This document shows positions 1 through 5,588 of a stretch of 5,720 nucleotides of DNA, one piece after another (the stretch's first letter is position 1; each line of letters opens with the position of its first letter). Where the stretch lies: positions 1-5,720 of the forward strand of contig SHBC01000080.1 of NCBI GenBank assembly GCA_004213025.1, read 5' to 3'. The notes below the pieces were generated by a model. The model was not told the DNA's origin. It saw only the letters and a list, made by a program, of their open reading frames with translations, and ran no database searches. The translations under genes were made by a program, and so were the position numbers. The stretch is from SAR116 cluster bacterium. GTDB taxonomy: Bacteria > Pseudomonadota > Alphaproteobacteria > Puniceispirillales > Puniceispirillaceae.

Positions 1-165
1 GCCGGCGATCATCAATTCGCTGAGGCCGAGATCGGCACTTCGCGCCGGCACCAGCGCGCCCCACATGCCCATGAACAGGCCAAGGCCGAAAAATCCGCTC
101 AGGATCGAACGTCGCGCCGCATCAAGGGCGGCGGCACGGCCAGCTTCAGGGGGATGATCTGTCAT
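1..165 (-). CDS. Probable MFS transporter, N-terminal fragment (runs off left edge)
   Basis: The first 55 codons of a gene that continues beyond the window, starting at ATG 165-163. The visible protein has a short charged cytoplasmic start (MTDHPPEAGRAAALDAARRS) and then a hydrophobic, Gly-rich segment at about residues 21-41 (FFGLGLFMGMWGALVP). Next come an Arg (R42) and a GLSE motif (47-50). A first helix ending in W-x(4)-P, followed by a GLS motif, resembles the N-terminus of some major facilitator superfamily permeases. This is recognition by pattern only, and the substrate cannot be read. The start lies 6 nt after the eda stop. A weak GAGG (173-170) overlapping that stop sits only 4 nt from the ATG, so translation is probably coupled to eda. 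As last visible gene of an Entner-Doudoroff operon it may move a sugar or sugar acid, but this is inference. Another polytopic membrane protein is possible. Confidence 0.7.
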   Translation of the reverse strand, partial: MTDHPPEAGRAAALDAARRSILSGFFGLGLFMGMWGALVPARSADLGLSELMIAG

Positions 166-171
166 GGCGCC

Positions 172-792
172 TCAGAGAGCCGCCGCGACGCTGGCGCGCG
201 CGGCAATGGCGTCAAACGCACCGGCTGCGATATCCGCCTGCGGGGCCACCCAGCTGCCGCCGACACAGGGCACATTGGCCAGCGCCAGCCAGTCCGGTGC
301 CGTTGCCTCGGTGATGCCGCCGGTCGGACAGACCGAAATTCCCGGCAGCGGGCTGATCAGCGACTTGATGAAACCGGTTCCTCCGGCCGCATTCGCCGGG
401 AAGAATTTCACCGCCTCGAACCCGGCCTCCTGCAGCGCCATGATCTCGGACACGCTTGACGCGCCTGGCAGCAATGGCAAATCGGCGGCGCGGCACCCGT
501 CAATCACCGCCGAGGTTGTTCCCGGGGACACGGCAAAGGCGGCGCCGGCATCGCGCGCGGCGATGGCAAGGTCGGGGCGGGTCACGGTGCCGGCCCCGAT
601 GGTGATATCCGGACAGGCGCCGGCGACAGCGCGGATGGACTCAAGTGCCGCCGCAGTCCGCAATGTGATCTCGATGGTTTTCAGCCCGCCGCGAAGCAAC
701 GCCTCGGCAAGCTGGACGGCATGCTGGCTGTCATCGATGACAATGACCGGCATCACCGGGCCAAGGGCCAGAATGTCATGGATTGTCGGCAT
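172..792 (-). CDS. eda: 2-dehydro-3-deoxy-6-phosphogluconate (KDPG) aldolase
   Basis: Cleaves KDPG to pyruvate and glyceraldehyde-3-phosphate (EC 4.1.2.14, also 4-hydroxy-2-oxoglutarate aldolase activity in the family), the last specific step of the Entner-Doudoroff pathway. It is a cytosolic class I aldolase, trimeric in known members. The 206-residue protein is a single TIM barrel close to the usual length (E. coli Eda is 213). Visible family residues are E41 and R45 in IEITLR, T69 in GAGTV, P90 in SPGTT, the Schiff-base lysine K129 in KFFPA, and the phosphate-binding TGGI loop at 157-160. They correspond to E. coli E45, R49, T73, P94 and K133 with a constant offset of four. The start is ATG 792-790. 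A GGAG sequence (805-802) inside the end of edd lies 9 nt upstream, and only 3 nt separate the edd stop from this start, so the two genes are almost certainly co-translated. Confidence 0.97.
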   Translation of the reverse strand: MPTIHDILALGPVMPVIVIDDSQHAVQLAEALLRGGLKTIEITLRTAAALESIRAVAGACPDITIGAGTVTRPDLAIAARDAGAAFAVSPGTTSAVIDGCRAADLPLLPGASSVSEIMALQEAGFEAVKFFPANAAGGTGFIKSLISPLPGISVCPTGGITEATAPDWLALANVPCVGGSWVAPQADIAAGAFDAIAARASVAAAL

Positions 793-795
793 GGC

Positions 796-2622
796 TCAGA
801 TCTCCGTAACGGTAAGGCCGGCGCCCTGTTCCGCCGATCCGGAGGCGGCACGCATGGCGCTGAACAGGGGGCGGGCAAAGCCGCGCTGCGGGGCGTGGTT
901 GACCGGGCCGAAGGCGGGCCGCGACGACAGGTCGGCAGCAACGCTGAGGGTCCCGGCGCGGGCATCAAGCCGGATCATGTCACCATCCTGAACCCGGCCG
1001 ATGGCGCCGCCGGCCACCGCTTCGGGACTGACATGGATGGCGGCCGGAACGGTGCCAGAGGCACCCGACATGCGCCCGTCAGTGACCAGCGCGATGGCAA
1101 AGCCCTGATCCTGAAGATTGGCCAGCATCGGCGTCAGGCTGTGCAACTCCGGCATGCCATTGGCCTGTGGGCCCTGACCGCGGACGACGACAATCGCATC
1201 ACGGTTCAGCCTGCCCTCGGCATAGGCTGTCTTGACCGCCGCCTCGTCGGTGAACACGGCGGCAGGGGCCTCGACGACATGCCGGTCCTCGGCGACTGCC
1301 GAGATCTTGATCACCGCCTTGCCAAGATCACCATCAAGCATCCGCAACCCGCCATTGGCGGCGTGCGGGTCGCTTGCCGGGCGCAGGATCTGTGGGTCGA
1401 GAGATACCTCCGGGGAAGGCCGCCAGGTCAACTTGCTGTCGGTCAGAACAGGCTCGCTGGCATAATCGGCAAGGCTGTCACCGGCGATGGTGGCGGCGCT
1501 GCCGTCCAGAAGGCCAGCACCAAGCAATTCGCGAATGACATATCCCATGCCGCCGGCAGCGTGGAAATGATTCACATCCGCCTGACCGTTCGGATAGACG
1601 CGGGCCAGCAGCGGCGTGATCTCCGACAGATCAGCGAAATCCTCCCAGGTCAGGGTGATGCCGGCGGCCGCGGCCATTGCCGGCAGATGCAGCGTGTGGT
1701 TTGTCGACCCGCCGGTGGCGTGAAGCCCGATAATGGCGTTGACGAAGCTGCGCTCATCAAGGCACTGGCCAATCGGCCGCGGGTCGCCGCCGCCGCGGGC
1801 AATCTCAATGGCGCGCTCGGTCGCCGCCACGGTCAGCGCGTGGCGAAGGTCGTCATGCGGGTTGACGAAGGCGGCGCCCGGAAGATGCAGCCCCATCACC
1901 TCCATCAGCATCTGGTTCGAATTCGCGGTGCCGTAAAAGGTGCAGGTTCCCGGCCCGTGATAGGCGGCAACCTCCGATCGCAACAGATCCTCGCGGCTGG
2001 CCTCGCCGCGCGCAAAGGCCTTGCGGATGGCGGCCTTCTCGGCATTCGGCAGACCGCTCGTCATCGGGCCGGCGGGAACAAAGATCACCGGAAGATGCCC
2101 GAAGGACAGCGCCCCGATGACCAGTCCCGGCACAATCTTGTCGCAGACACCAAGACACAGCGCCGCGTCATAGACGCCATGCGACAGGCCAACGGCAGTC
2201 GCCATCGCGATGACATCGCGGCTGAGAAGCGACAATTCCATGCCGGGCCGTCCCTGGGTGACGCCGTCGCACATCGCCGGCACGCCGCCTGCCACCTGCG
2301 CGGTGCCGCCGGCGGCGCGTGCCGCGGCGCGGATCACCTGCGGATAGCCCTCGAAAGGCTGATGCGCCGACAGCATGTCGTTATAGGCGGTGATGATGCC
2401 GATATTCGCCGCTGGCCGCCCGCCGGTGGCAAGGACGCTTTGCTGATCCTCGCCGGCGGCGGCGGCGGCGTGCGCCATGTTCGAACATCCGACCTGGCGG
2501 CGGTCGCTGTCGGGTGACGCCTCCATCGCCGCGATATCCTCCAGATAGGCCTGGCGGCGGTCATGGCTTCGCTGGCGAATCCGTGCGGTGACGCTGGCAA
2601 CGCGGTCGTGAAGTTCGGTCAT
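796..2622 (-). CDS. edd: 6-phosphogluconate dehydratase
   Basis: Dehydrates 6-phosphogluconate to KDPG (EC 4.2.1.12), the committed step of the Entner-Doudoroff pathway; a cytosolic iron-sulphur enzyme of the IlvD/Edd family. The protein has 608 residues (E. coli Edd has 603). It shows the first family signature CDKIVPG at 160-166 and the second, LVTDGRMSG, at 512-520. Also visible are GCSNMAH (45-51), [13 protein letters not shown] (77-89) and [12 protein letters not shown] (226-237). C160 and C227 match the cluster cysteines of E. coli Edd (C154, C221), and C118 (MCDG) is also present, so the oxygen-sensitive cluster should form. The start is fixed: ATG 2622 is preceded 8 nt upstream by AGGGGA, and an in-frame TAG at 2637-2635 rules out a longer form. 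That ribosome site lies within a tandem repeat (2630-2737). The stop is 3 nt before eda. Its nearest relative, IlvD dihydroxyacid dehydratase, is less likely given the neighbours and the Edd-like motifs. Confidence 0.98.
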   Translation of the reverse strand: MTELHDRVASVTARIRQRSHDRRQAYLEDIAAMEASPDSDRRQVGCSNMAHAAAAAGEDQQSVLATGGRPAANIGIITAYNDMLSAHQPFEGYPQVIRAAARAAGGTAQVAGGVPAMCDGVTQGRPGMELSLLSRDVIAMATAVGLSHGVYDAALCLGVCDKIVPGLVIGALSFGHLPVIFVPAGPMTSGLPNAEKAAIRKAFARGEASREDLLRSEVAAYHGPGTCTFYGTANSNQMLMEVMGLHLPGAAFVNPHDDLRHALTVAATERAIEIARGGGDPRPIGQCLDERSFVNAIIGLHATGGSTNHTLHLPAMAAAAGITLTWEDFADLSEITPLLARVYPNGQADVNHFHAAGGMGYVIRELLGAGLLDGSAATIAGDSLADYASEPVLTDSKLTWRPSPEVSLDPQILRPASDPHAANGGLRMLDGDLGKAVIKISAVAEDRHVVEAPAAVFTDEAAVKTAYAEGRLNRDAIVVVRGQGPQANGMPELHSLTPMLANLQDQGFAIALVTDGRMSGASGTVPAAIHVSPEAVAGGAIGRVQDGDMIRLDARAGTLSVAADLSSRPAFGPVNHAPQRGFARPLFSAMRAASGSAEQGAGLTVTEI

Positions 2623-2629
2623 GTCAATC

Positions 2630-2737
2630 GTCCCCTACTGGTGTGGCGTCCCCTACTGGTGTGGCGTCCCTTGCGGGTATGGCTTGCCTTGCGGGTATGG
2701 CGTTCTCTGTGGGCACGGCGTCCCTGGTCGGAAATGC
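2630..2737. repeat. 18-bp tandem repeat array, six units, between zwf and edd
   Basis: Six head-to-tail 18-bp units fill most of the zwf-edd spacer: 2630-2647, 2648-2665, 2666-2683, 2684-2701, 2702-2719 and 2720-2737. Units 1 and 2 (nearest edd) are identical: GTCCCCTACTGGTGTGGC on the plus strand. Units 3 and 4 are close to each other (GTCCCTTGCGGGTATGGC, TTGCCTTGCGGGTATGGC). Units 5 and 6 are more diverged but keep the phase. Divergence thus increases away from edd, as expected if the newest duplication is next to the gene. On the minus strand one frame would read Ala-x-Pro-x-x-Asp/Asn/Gln repeats, but it has no ATG and ends at a TGA just before edd, so it is probably untranslated leader. 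Several units carry an AGGG-type Shine-Dalgarno-like core. Confidence 0.9.
2631..2636 (-). promoter_or_regulatory. Shine-Dalgarno sequence of edd, inside repeat unit 1
   Basis: On the minus strand this reads AGGGGA, with 8 nt before the edd ATG at 2622. It is good spacing and a good match to the anti-Shine-Dalgarno core. It is part of the 18-bp repeat unit nearest edd. The same sequence recurs 18 nt upstream (2654-2649), and weaker AGGGAC or AGGCAA versions occur in most of the other units, but only this copy is at a working distance. Confidence 0.8.
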
Positions 2738-2754
2738 GGGTTGCGATACCGCGC

Positions 2755-2783
2755 ATTATCTCACAGTGGGCGCCGCCTGTCAT
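2755..2783 (-). promoter_or_regulatory. Candidate internal sigma70-like promoter for edd-eda
   Basis: On the minus strand a -35 element ATGACA (2783-2778, five of six matches to TTGACA) and a -10 element GATAAT (2760-2755, five of six matches to TATAAT) are separated by exactly 17 nt. It lies just past the zwf stop codon. Transcription would start near 2748 and give edd a leader of roughly 125 nt that contains the whole 18-bp repeat array. It could let edd-eda-MFS be expressed apart from gap-zwf. This is consensus matching by eye. Confidence 0.55.
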
Positions 2784-2789
2784 AGAGGC

Positions 2790-4238
2790 TTAATCCTCAT
2801 GCGGATCGACCCAGACACGCCCGTCATCCCCAAGCAGGCTGTCCGCCGGCCCCATCGTGCCGGACCGGTATAGTTCGGGTGCCTGGTCGCGGATCATCTC
2901 GATCACCGGATCGATGATGTCCCAGGCGGCGAACACCTCGTCGCGCCGCATGAACAATGTCTGGTTGCCACGCGCGGTATCCATCAACAGCCTTTCATAG
3001 GCGTCGGGCAGCCGTGAATCGAAGGTATCGTCAAAGCTGAGATTGAGCTCGGACGGGAACAGCCGCATGCCGCCTGGCCCCGGTTCCTTGGAGATCAGCT
3101 GCAGGCGCAACCCTTCGCGTGGCTGCAGCCGGATGATCAGCCGATTTGGCGGGCTGTCGATATCGCCGCCGCCATTGCGCTGGAAGATATCATGCGGGCG
3201 CTGCTTGAAGGTGATGACGATTTCCGAGGCGCGGCGGGCCAGCTTCTTGCCGGTGCGGATATAAAAGGGAACCCCGGCCCAGCGCCAGTTATCGACTGCC
3301 AGCTTCATCGCCACAAAGGTCTCGGTATTGGATTGCCGGCCAAGTTCGGTGGCATATTCCTGATACTGGCCACAGACGATGTCGTCCTGCGCGACGGGCC
3401 GGATGGCACGAAGCACGCGCAGCTTTTCATCGCGAACCTGGTCAGCATCAAAGAAGGAAGGCGGTTCCATCGCCACCAGGCAGACAAGCTGCAGAAGGTG
3501 GTTCTGCACCATGTCGCGCACGGCGCCATAGGCGTCATAATAATCGGCGCGGTTATCGACCCCGACCGTCTCGGCGACGGTGATCTGGACATGGTCGATA
3601 TGGCTGTTGTTCCACTGCGTCTCGAAGATCACATTCGCAAAGCGCAACGCCATCAGGTTCTGCACCGTCTCCTTGCCGAGATAATGGTCGATCCGGTAGA
3701 TCTGCGATTCATCAAAGATCTCGGCGAGCTCGGCATTGATGGCGCGGCTCGACGCGCCGTCATGGCCAAGCGGCTTTTCAACAACAAGGCGCGCCTGCGG
3801 GGTGACAAGTCCGGCTGATTTCAGCAGCCTAGTGGCGTCACCGAACAGGCTTGGCGCGATGGCGAGATAGAAGATTGTCGGCCTGTCGGCGGCGGCGCGC
3901 GCGGCGATGAAATCGGCAAGATGATCCGCGCCATCGCCTGACTTCGCATCCAGTGTGAGGATGGTGACGAGGCCGAGGAAACCCTGCCAGTCCGCCTCGC
4001 TGGCATGCCCGTCGGTCAGCGCATCTTCGCAGAACGGGCGCAGCTTCGTGGCGAATTCATCGGCACCAATCTCACGGCGCGAGGCGGCGGCGATCCGGAA
4101 GTCAGGCGTGATCTGGCCGTCAAGATAGCGCCAGAACAGCGCCGGGAAAATCTTCCGCAGCGCCAGGTCGCCGGTGCCACCGATGATGATGTAGTCACTC
4201 GGGCTGAGATTGACGGAAGGCGTTTTCGCTTCGCTCAT
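2790..4238 (-). CDS. zwf: Glucose-6-phosphate 1-dehydrogenase
   Basis: Oxidises glucose-6-phosphate to 6-phosphogluconolactone with NAD(P)+ (EC 1.1.1.49 or 1.1.1.363), the entry step to the Entner-Doudoroff and pentose-phosphate routes; cytosolic. The protein has 482 residues (E. coli Zwf has 491). An N-terminal Rossmann domain carries GGTGDLALRK (20-29) and an SRR at 53-55 after the second strand, where an Arg usually contacts the NADP 2'-phosphate. EKPLGHD follows at 154-160, then the substrate-binding signature RIDHYLGKE (182-190). RDMVQNH (241-247) holds the likely catalytic base H247, and WAGVPFYIRTGK lies at 320-331. The frame is open upstream to 4355 inside gap, but the real start is ATG 4238: AGGA (4249-4246) lies 7 nt before it, and only from here does the protein begin like the family. 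It follows gap by 62 bp, in which I see no terminator or promoter. No pgl follows it. Confidence 0.97.
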   Translation of the reverse strand: MSEAKTPSVNLSPSDYIIIGGTGDLALRKIFPALFWRYLDGQITPDFRIAAASRREIGADEFATKLRPFCEDALTDGHASEADWQGFLGLVTILTLDAKSGDGADHLADFIAARAAADRPTIFYLAIAPSLFGDATRLLKSAGLVTPQARLVVEKPLGHDGASSRAINAELAEIFDESQIYRIDHYLGKETVQNLMALRFANVIFETQWNNSHIDHVQITVAETVGVDNRADYYDAYGAVRDMVQNHLLQLVCLVAMEPPSFFDADQVRDEKLRVLRAIRPVAQDDIVCGQYQEYATELGRQSNTETFVAMKLAVDNWRWAGVPFYIRTGKKLARRASEIVITFKQRPHDIFQRNGGGDIDSPPNRLIIRLQPREGLRLQLISKEPGPGGMRLFPSELNLSFDDTFDSRLPDAYERLLMDTARGNQTLFMRRDEVFAAWDIIDPVIEMIRDQAPELYRSGTMGPADSLLGDDGRVWVDPHED

Positions 4239-4245
4239 CTTTTTT

Positions 4246-4249
4246 TCCT
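4246..4249 (-). promoter_or_regulatory. Shine-Dalgarno sequence that sets the zwf start
   Basis: The minus strand reads AGGA, an A-rich 7-nt spacer and then the zwf ATG at 4238-4236. This favours the 482-residue protein over a 521-residue reading beginning inside the 3' end of gap, whose extra 39 residues have no resemblance to the family. Confidence 0.8.
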
Positions 4250-4300
4250 GCGGCGTCAGCCCTGATTTGTTGATCTGGCTGCTATTTGCATGGTCGCCCG

Positions 4301-5299
4301 CTAGAGTTTCAGGATTGCAGAGGCGGTGTCCAGCATCCGATTCGAAAAACCCCATTCATTGTCATACCAGGCCAGCACCCTTGTCATGCCGTCCGGCATC
4401 ACGCGTGTCTGGTCAAGATGCACAATGGCGGAGGCCGGATCGTGATTGAAATCGCTGGACACCAGCGGCTTGTCGGTCACATTCATCACCGGGGCCATGC
4501 GTTCGGCAGCCGTGATCAGGGCTGCGTTGATGTCCTCGGCCGACATTTTGCGGGTCGGTTCGAAAACCAGATCGACAGCCGACACATTCGGTGTCGGTAC
4601 CCGGATGGCGACGCCGTCAAGCTTGCCATCAAGCGCCGGCAGGACCAGACCGACCGCCCGTGCGGCGCCGGTTGTCGACGGCACCATGTTCAGCGCCGCG
4701 GCACGCGCCCGGTAGGGATCCTTGTGATCGCCATCGACCAGATTCTGATCGCCTGTATAGGCGTGGATCGTGGTCATGAACCCCTGCGTGATACCGCAGG
4801 ATTCATCAAGTGCGGCGGCCACCGGGGCCAGGCAATTGGTTGTGCAGGAGGCGTTCGAGATGATCCGCATCTCCGGCGTCAGGCTGTCGTGATTGACACC
4901 ATAGACGATCGTCGCATCGGCACCCTTTGACGGTGCCGAGACAAGCACCCGGCCGGCGCCAGCCTCAACGTGGCGGGTCGCGGCCTCGGCGGAGGTGAAG
5001 ATGCCGGTGCATTCCATGACCAGATCGATGCCGCGCTCACTCCAGGCGCAGGCCTCGGGATCACGGTGGCTCATATAGGCGATGCGCTGCCCGTCGACTT
5101 CGAGGAAATCATCGCCATGGCTGACCTCGCAGGCAAGGCGTCCATGCGTTGAATCAAGTTCGAGAAGCAGCGCGGCGGTTTCCGCCGGTGCCAGATCATT
5201 GATCGCGACAATCTTAAAATCATCGCGCGGTGTTTCGATCAGGGCCCGCACAACATTGCGGCCGATCCGTCCAAATCCGTTAATGGCAACCTGTTTCAT
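4301..5299 (-). CDS. gap: Glyceraldehyde-3-phosphate dehydrogenase, type I
   Basis: Oxidises and phosphorylates glyceraldehyde-3-phosphate to 1,3-bisphosphoglycerate with NAD(P)+ (EC 1.2.1.12 type); cytosolic, tetrameric in the family. Counting from ATG 5299, the protein has 332 residues (E. coli GapA has 331). It shows the nucleotide-binding INGFGRIGRN (6-15), D35 in AINDL typical of NAD use, and SNASCTTNC with catalytic C152. H179 is in HAYTGDQ, the phosphate-site STTGAA is at 208-213, R233 is in AIRVPTPNVS, and WYDNEWGFSNRM is at 311-322. Erythrose-4-phosphate dehydrogenase (Epd) is a close relative with similar N- and C-terminal stretches, but it lacks the STTGAA motif and the HAYT form, so Gap is preferred. 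A GTG at 5308 would add three residues, but the GGGG ribosome site (5311-5308) overlaps it and is correctly spaced for ATG 5299. It is the first gene of the cluster and divergent from the regulator. Confidence 0.96.
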   Translation of the reverse strand: MKQVAINGFGRIGRNVVRALIETPRDDFKIVAINDLAPAETAALLLELDSTHGRLACEVSHGDDFLEVDGQRIAYMSHRDPEACAWSERGIDLVMECTGIFTSAEAATRHVEAGAGRVLVSAPSKGADATIVYGVNHDSLTPEMRIISNASCTTNCLAPVAAALDESCGITQGFMTTIHAYTGDQNLVDGDHKDPYRARAAALNMVPSTTGAARAVGLVLPALDGKLDGVAIRVPTPNVSAVDLVFEPTRKMSAEDINAALITAAERMAPVMNVTDKPLVSSDFNHDPASAIVHLDQTRVMPDGMTRVLAWYDNEWGFSNRMLDTASAILKL

Positions 5300-5307
5300 G
5301 GATGGCA

Positions 5308-5311
5308 CCCC
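5308..5311 (-). promoter_or_regulatory. Shine-Dalgarno sequence that sets the gap start
   Basis: The minus strand reads GGGG with an 8-nt spacer to ATG 5299-5297. The in-frame GTG at 5308-5306 overlaps this site and has no ribosome site of its own at a suitable distance, so the shorter protein starting MKQVAINGFG is preferred. Confidence 0.65.
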
Positions 5312-5328
5312 ATTTATCAGTTTCTTGT

Positions 5329-5357
5329 GTGATACCGTGCCGCTGCTGTCACGTCAA
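5329..5357 (-). promoter_or_regulatory. Candidate sigma70-like promoter of gap (cluster promoter)
   Basis: On the minus strand a -35 element TTGACG (5357-5352, five of six matches to consensus) and a -10 element TATCAC (5334-5329, four of six) are 17 nt apart. Transcription would begin near 5322, giving a leader of about 23 nt that just includes the gap ribosome site. It would drive gap-zwf and, failing a terminator, the whole cluster. The AT-rich palindrome at 5357-5383 lies directly upstream of its -35 box. Confidence 0.6.
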
Positions 5358-5383
5358 TTAATAAATCATTTTGATTTAAAAAT
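5357..5383. promoter_or_regulatory. AT-rich imperfect palindrome, candidate operator
   Basis: A perfect core with 7-bp arms, TAAATCA-TTT-TGATTTA, at 5362-5378. The symmetry extends outward to 12-bp arms with two mismatches each side of the core, covering 5357-5383 (27 bp). It is conspicuous in an otherwise GC-rich window and touches the -35 box of the gap promoter. Size, AT-richness and dyad symmetry fit an operator for a dimeric winged-helix repressor such as the divergent ROK-type regulator, but no consensus for this regulator is known to me. Its position could suit repression of gap, activation from upstream of -35, or autoregulation. Confidence 0.5.
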
Positions 5384-5480
5384 AAATTATGGTTGCTTTA
5401 CAGGGAAATCCGGTCACAGCTTCATTGGTCTGCCAGCTTGGGCCGTGAAGATAGGATCGGGGCAGGCGCCGGTGGGGGTG

Positions 5481-5528
5481 CCAGTGCGGACACCAGTGCG
5501 GACACCTGTGCGGACACCTGTGCGAGCG
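5481..5528. repeat. 12-bp tandem repeat array upstream of the regulator gene
   Basis: Four consecutive 12-bp units lie at 5481-5492, 5493-5504, 5505-5516 and 5517-5528. Units 1 and 2 are CCAGTGCGGACA, unit 3 is CCTGTGCGGACA, and unit 4 starts CCTGTGCG and then diverges. The array is in the same reading frame as the downstream regulator and would read Pro-Val-Arg-Thr repeats; no stop codon separates the two. The regulator has its own good start at 5589, so the array is more likely leader DNA than coding sequence. Confidence 0.85.
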
Positions 5529-5531
5529 CAA

Positions 5532-5560
5532 TTGTGTTTGTGCGGCGGCGGCTCTATTCT
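5532..5560 (+). promoter_or_regulatory. Weak candidate promoter of the regulator gene
   Basis: TTGTGT (5532-5537, three of six matches to the -35 consensus), a 17-nt spacer and TATTCT (5555-5560, four of six matches to the -10 consensus). This would start transcription near 5567, just before the ribosome site at 5575-5580. Spacing is ideal but the match is poor; nothing better was found on the plus strand between 5380 and 5588. Confidence 0.25.
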
Positions 5561-5588
5561 GCCTTCAGCACATTGGGGGACATTGCCG

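Noticed and set aside
164..991. A 275-codon plus-strand frame antisense to eda and the end of edd
   Set aside because: Low-complexity Ala/Ser/Arg-rich composition typical of antisense GC-rich frames; overlaps two certain genes.
2477..2488. Perfect 12-bp palindrome ATGTTCGAACAT resembling a regulator site
   Set aside because: It lies inside edd and encodes part of the conserved CSNMAH motif, so coding constraint explains it.
721..2517. A 598-codon open frame on the plus strand, fully antisense to edd
   Set aside because: It lies opposite a certain edd gene, shows no recognisable domain, is rich in Arg/Gly/His as expected from reading GC-rich coding DNA backwards, and has no ribosome site. 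Shadow frame.
2764..2781. Weak inverted repeat ACAG...CTGT after zwf as a terminator
   Set aside because: The stem is interrupted, leaves no proper loop and has no T-run; it also overlaps the better promoter match.
2643..2873. Short plus-strand frame through the 18-bp repeat giving hydrophobic Gly/Ala repeats, a possible small membrane peptide
   Set aside because: The periodic hydrophobic pattern follows from the DNA repeat; no convincing ribosome site or plus-strand promoter, and it runs into the zwf 3' end antisense.
3192..3818. A 208-codon plus-strand frame antisense to zwf
   Set aside because: Shadow of zwf with no family resemblance; zwf motifs in the opposite strand explain the sequence.
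4239..4300. Possible terminator or promoter in the 62-bp gap-zwf spacer
   Set aside because: The only T/A run is the A-rich ribosome-site spacer of zwf; no stable hairpin and no paired -35/-10 elements were seen.
4286..4930. A 214-codon plus-strand frame antisense to gap
   Set aside because: Shadow of gap; no family resemblance and no own context.
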